This document shows, in pieces, positions 28,097 to 34,851 of a stretch of DNA of 34,851 nt. Below the pieces are notes generated by a model. It saw only the letters and a list, made by a program, of their open reading frames with translations, did no database searches and had not been told where the DNA came from. Each line of letters opens with the position of its first letter. The first letter of the stretch is position 1. Made by a program: the position numbers and the translations under genes. Source of the stretch: Thiohalocapsa sp. (GTDB lineage Bacteria > Pseudomonadota > Gammaproteobacteria > Chromatiales > Chromatiaceae); the NCBI GenBank assembly GCA_021736785.1, contig JAIPFF010000056.1, positions 1 through 34,851 of the forward strand, in the 5' to 3' direction.

Positions 28097-28663
28097 ATGG
28101 CATTACATCGATTTCTTGTCGCAGGCTCGCGCCGCGCGCTCGCGGCGCTTGCCGCCTGCGGGCTGGCGCTGGTGACGCTGGCGGGGTGCGCGACAACCCC
28201 CGACGACTGCCGGGCGCCGATCGGCGAGCGCGGCTTCACGCCCAAGCAAGCGGCACGATCCGACAGCGCCGTCGGACGTGCCGTGACCTGGGGCGGCACA
28301 CTGGTCGAAGCCCGCAACCGGCCCGATGCCACCGAGCTCGAGATACTCGGCTATCCCCTGACGAACTGTGGACGACCGCAACTGTCGAAGAAGCCCGTGG
28401 GCCGTTTCATCTTGGTCCGGCCGGGCTATCTGGAATTGGCCGACATCGCACCCGGACGCGAAATCACCGCAAGTGGGCGCATCCTCGGGATCCGCGAGGG
28501 GCGCATCGGTGATACGGACCACCGGTTTGCATTGCTTGAAGACGCGAATCCGACCATCTGGCCGCCGCGCGGCGGCGAGCCCGCGCGCATCCGCCCCCGG
28601 ATCAGCATCGGCGTCGGCGCCGGCAGCGGTTGGAGCGGCGGTGGGGTCGGCGTCCTGTTCTGA
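28097..28663 (+). CDS. Slp-family lipoprotein
   Basis: A 188-residue lipoprotein, paralogous to the gene before it. The signal ends LVTLAGC, with cysteine 31 as the anchor. The shared pattern is VTWGGTLVEARNRPDATELEILGYPL, GRFILVRPGYLELADIAPGREITASGRI and FALLEDANPTIWPP. The C-terminus is glycine rich (GVGAGSGWSGGGVGVLF), unlike the WYGP tail of its neighbour. Slp proteins sit at the outer membrane and are linked to stress, but their molecular function is not settled. It follows its paralogue by 286 bases, so it may have its own promoter. Confidence 0.85.
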   Translation: MALHRFLVAGSRRALAALAACGLALVTLAGCATTPDDCRAPIGERGFTPKQAARSDSAVGRAVTWGGTLVEARNRPDATELEILGYPLTNCGRPQLSKKPVGRFILVRPGYLELADIAPGREITASGRILGIREGRIGDTDHRFALLEDANPTIWPPRGGEPARIRPRISIGVGAGSGWSGGGVGVLF

Positions 28664-28808
28664 GCGCGCGAACAAGGCCGAAAGGGGCCTGTCCTCGGCG
28701 GCAGCCGAGCAGTCCGGTCTCCGGAAGAGCAATCCGCCTGATTGCCACGGGCCGCGGCAACCGCCGCGACGGGTGCCGCGAGGTCCGACCTAGGCCGCAG
28801 CGGCTACG

Positions 28809-30250
28809 CTAGAGCTTAACGCGGGTGTCGACGTCGCTGCGCGAGACGCCGCGCAGGATGCCCTCGATGATCTCTCGGCTGCGCTCTTCGTGGGGCGTCT
28901 GCTTTCCCTTGCGGGCCGCGGCGAAGAACTTCGCCAGCGTTTTGTGATCCTCCGACGACAGCGCCTCGGTAAAGCCCCGCTTTTTCGCCTGATGCTTCTC
29001 GGGCACCTTGTGCAGCGAGTCCTCGTCCGCCGCTTGGCGGCCGTGCGACCAGTTCATGGCCCGCGCGCTGTAGAGAATGATCCGGTCGAGCAGCACGAAC
29101 GGGAAACGCGGATTCGTCACCGGCCCCATCGTGAAGCGCTCCACACCGAGGGTGCGCTGAATGTCGATTTTCGCCAGCGCCGCACCGCCCAGTACACCGA
29201 GCACACCCCCTGCGGTGCCGCCGATCAGGGCCGCGGCGCCGAGCGAAATACCGCCGACGACAAGGTCGATGGCACCACCGGTCGCCGCGCCGGCGGCAGC
29301 GCCGGCGACGGCCATCTGCCGCTGATTGAGCCCGAGGGCCTGACCCACTTCCCGCGAGAACAGATCCTTGCTCAGCAAGGAATCCGACGGCAGATCCCAG
29401 ACGTTGTGGTGAAAGTGGGCGCGGATCTTCTTCTGGGCGTCGCTCTCCATGCGCCGCAGGCCGTTCTGAAAGGCCTCCGCAAGCTTCTCCCGAATCGCCT
29501 CTCGCTCGTTGTCGGAATCGACGTCGTCCACCTTCACGATGCGCGTGACCTTATAGGCCAGTGCCTCGTGCATCAGTGCGACGATGGTCTGCGCCGACTG
29601 CTCGATACGCCGCTCCCAATCGCGCTGGAACGCCCGCACCGTCTCGGTCAACATCGGCTCCCAGCGCTGATCGATGGTTTTCAGCGCGTTGAGCAGCGCG
29701 ATCCGCTCGGCATAGGTGGCGCGATGGGCATTGAATTCGCGCACCGAGTTGAACGACTTATTCAGCGCATCCTGCCAGGCGGGCATGTGCTTATCGATAT
29801 TGGTCAGATTATTGAGGATCGCCATGCGCGGGCGCCCTGTCAGGCGCAGCAACTCCATCTCGGTGCGATCCTTCTCCTTGATGCGCTTGGAGCCGTCGAC
29901 CACGAGGATGATGCCCGCCCCGTCGGCAACAGGCCGCAGCAAGGCACAGTCGTGGCTGAACAGCGGGTCGTCACCGTGCTTGGCGACGAAGGCCTCGGCC
30001 AAATCGCGCTCGTCCGGATGGGCCTGAAACCATTCCAGAATATCGCTCGGGTTCTGGAATCCGGGCGTATCGATGAAGACCATGATGTTCTCGCCGTCGA
30101 TCACGACCGGATATTCGTCCGACGTGGTCGTGGTGCCGGCGCGCTTATCGATGGCGATGCGGTCGTTCTCGGTCAGCGTCGCCACCACCGACGACTTGCC
30201 CGCGTTCGGGTGGCCCATGATCGCCAGCACCGGGATGTCGTCTCTCGCCG

Positions 30251-30254
<4 letters not shown>
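28809..30254 (-). CDS. DUF3482-type membrane-associated GTPase
   Basis: A 481-residue protein with an N-terminal Era/YfjP-like GTPase domain: P-loop GHPNAGKSS (14-22), G2-like GTTTTSDEYP (40-49) and G3 DTPG (62-65). The expected G4 NKxD is not obvious; the equivalent strand reads ILNNLTNIDKH, an altered form. A long helical part follows (160-310), then a hydrophobic glycine/alanine hairpin (314-361) that could dip into the membrane, as in dynamin-like or Era-related membrane GTPases, and a basic C-terminus. The ATG at 30254 overlaps the stop of the upstream membrane gene (ATGA) and has GAGGAG. The pair is conserved in many Gammaproteobacteria but its role is unknown. Confidence 0.83.
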
Positions 30255-34027
<3,773 letters not shown>

Positions 34028-34611
34028 CGCGCCGATCGCGGCCAGCCTCGTACGCGGCTTGATCCTGCACCGCGCGCCACCTGCTGCGCCCACCCGAAAG
34101 CCGCCGCAAGGTGTCCACCCTACGTCATCGCGAGGGCGCCGGCATAGCCGCGGCCGAGCCCCCCGTGTGCAAGCCCGGACCCACGGAGGACCATCCGTCG
34201 CCAATCGGATCGGCCTCGCGACGCGGCTCCCGGGCGGACTCCGTCGTGCGCGAAACGCACCCGAGTGATATCCGCCAATACCGGCAGATGCCGGGCGCAC
34301 GGGATAATGTAAGAAAAAACCGTACATTATGTTGCTCGTGCGCGCCGAATCCCCCCATTTCGTGAGCCATCTCTACTTCTCTCGACACGACCCCTGTCAG
34401 GATTACCGCAGAGCAGTGCCGACTTGACCCGCGCTGCCGCTCGACCACCTGCGCACACGCTTGAGCCATCGACGTTATTCGGGGTGCGGCGGGCGGGCTT
34501 GTGTATCCGCAAAACGCGATCGTTCGTGCGAGCCGTCGCGCCGAGTCGAGGACGATTGGATCCATAAGTGGAGGGACGACCGACAGATCGGCCCGACCGG
34601 ACGGAGCTGAT
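34028..34611. other. Intergenic region upstream of a TonB-dependent receptor
   Basis: No gene is recognised in 584 bases. It holds an AT-rich inverted repeat at 34304-34330 in otherwise GC-rich DNA. I looked for a B12 riboswitch and found no recognisable B12 box. Confidence 0.4.
34304..34330. promoter_or_regulatory. Inverted repeat, candidate regulatory site
   Basis: ATAATGTA and TACATTAT form a perfect 8-base inverted repeat around an 11-base A-rich centre. It lies 281 bases before the receptor start. It could be an operator or the stem of a weak hairpin; the distance makes either reading tentative. Confidence 0.4.
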
Positions 34612-34851
34612 ATGGGACCGAATGCATTCGCAGCTTTGCACAGACGCCGCCGGGCCGCCGCGGCACTCACCTGGGTGCTGACGCCGATGCTGGCCGTTCT
34701 GGCGGGGCCCGTGCGCGGGCAGGATCTCACCGAGCTCAGCCTCGAAGAACTGCTCGACGTCGAGGTCACCTCCGTCGGCAAGAAGGCGCAGTCCCTCGCC
34801 GACGCCGCCGCCGCGGTCTTCGTCATCGGCAGCGAGGACATCCGCCGCAGC
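34612..34851 (+). CDS. TonB-dependent outer membrane receptor, N-terminal part
   Basis: The first 80 residues of a protein cut by the window end. A signal peptide (about 1-34, RRRRAAAALTWVLTPMLAVLA) is followed by QDLTELSLEELLDVEVTSVGKK and then AAAAVFVIGSEDIRRS, the start of the plug domain of TonB-dependent receptors. The LEELLDVEVTSVGKK pattern is common in receptors annotated for siderophores, heme or corrinoids; the substrate cannot be told here. The ATG at 34612 has GGAG six bases upstream. The minus-strand frame covering the same bases is a shadow. Confidence 0.85.
   Translation, partial: MGPNAFAALHRRRRAAAALTWVLTPMLAVLAGPVRGQDLTELSLEELLDVEVTSVGKKAQSLADAAAAVFVIGSEDIRRS

Noticed and set aside
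34028-34611. Cobalamin riboswitch before the receptor
   Set aside because: No recognisable B12 box or long conserved core was found by reading.
34125-34841. Minus-strand gene at the right end
   Set aside because: The plus strand carries a TonB-receptor start with signal peptide and ribosome binding site; the minus frame has no recognisable features.

Overview
The window reads as chromosomal DNA of a high-GC gammaproteobacterium, probably a Chromatiales-like sulfur oxidiser. Reading support: the yebC-ruvC-ruvA block, ZapD and YacG (gammaproteobacterial division and gyrase genes), a SoxA/SoxX cytochrome pair for thiosulfate oxidation, oxygen-dependent HemF, Slp-type lipoproteins and RAYT/REP-type repeats. 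The species is not identifiable from the sequence alone. No tRNA, rRNA or CRISPR array was seen.

Layout. (1) 1-4.5 kb is accessory DNA: a lower-GC gene for a glycosyltransferase-sulfotransferase fusion, a frameshifted REP-associated transposase still bounded by 23-bp inverted ends, several other REP-like scars, and a FitAB/VapBC-type toxin-antitoxin pair with a recognisable promoter-operator. (2) 4.5-7.1 kb holds an exported YtcJ-like amidohydrolase and a small lipoprotein. (3) 7.3-12.3 kb is the yebC-ruvC-ruvA-ruvB locus on the minus strand. About 1.9 kb separates ruvA from ruvB, and it carries an opposite-strand glycosyltransferase, a three-unit palindrome array and a heptamer array. (4) 12.7-17 kb carries zapD-yacG, an SDR oxidoreductase, a D-2-hydroxyacid dehydrogenase, and an overlapping DUF350-lytic transglycosylase pair. 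(5) 17.1-18.7 kb is soxA-soxX without the other sox genes. (6) 19.3-24.2 kb is a surface-glycan cluster: a rhamnosyltransferase-like GT2, a WsaF-like glycosyltransferase, a GlfT-like galactofuranosyltransferase and UDP-galactopyranose mutase (glf), the last two overlapping. (7) 24.5-27.0 kb is a PAS-PAS-PAS-GGDEF-EAL cyclic-di-GMP protein. (8) 27.1-28.7 kb has two tandem Slp-family lipoproteins. (9) 28.8-32.6 kb is a membrane protein/GTPase pair (DUF2868/DUF3482) with an ATGA overlap. (10) hemF follows, and the window ends inside the start of a TonB-dependent receptor.

The genes suggest a cell investing in its envelope: glycan synthesis and sulfation, lipoproteins, cell-wall lysis, cyclic-di-GMP control and outer-membrane uptake, alongside core DNA repair and division genes. 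The best candidates for something poorly described are the DUF2868/DUF3482 membrane-GTPase pair, the DUF350-transglycosylase couple, the glycosyltransferase-sulfotransferase fusion, and the heptamer array whose copy number would change the reading frame joining a small upstream ORF to the glycosyltransferase inside the ruv locus.
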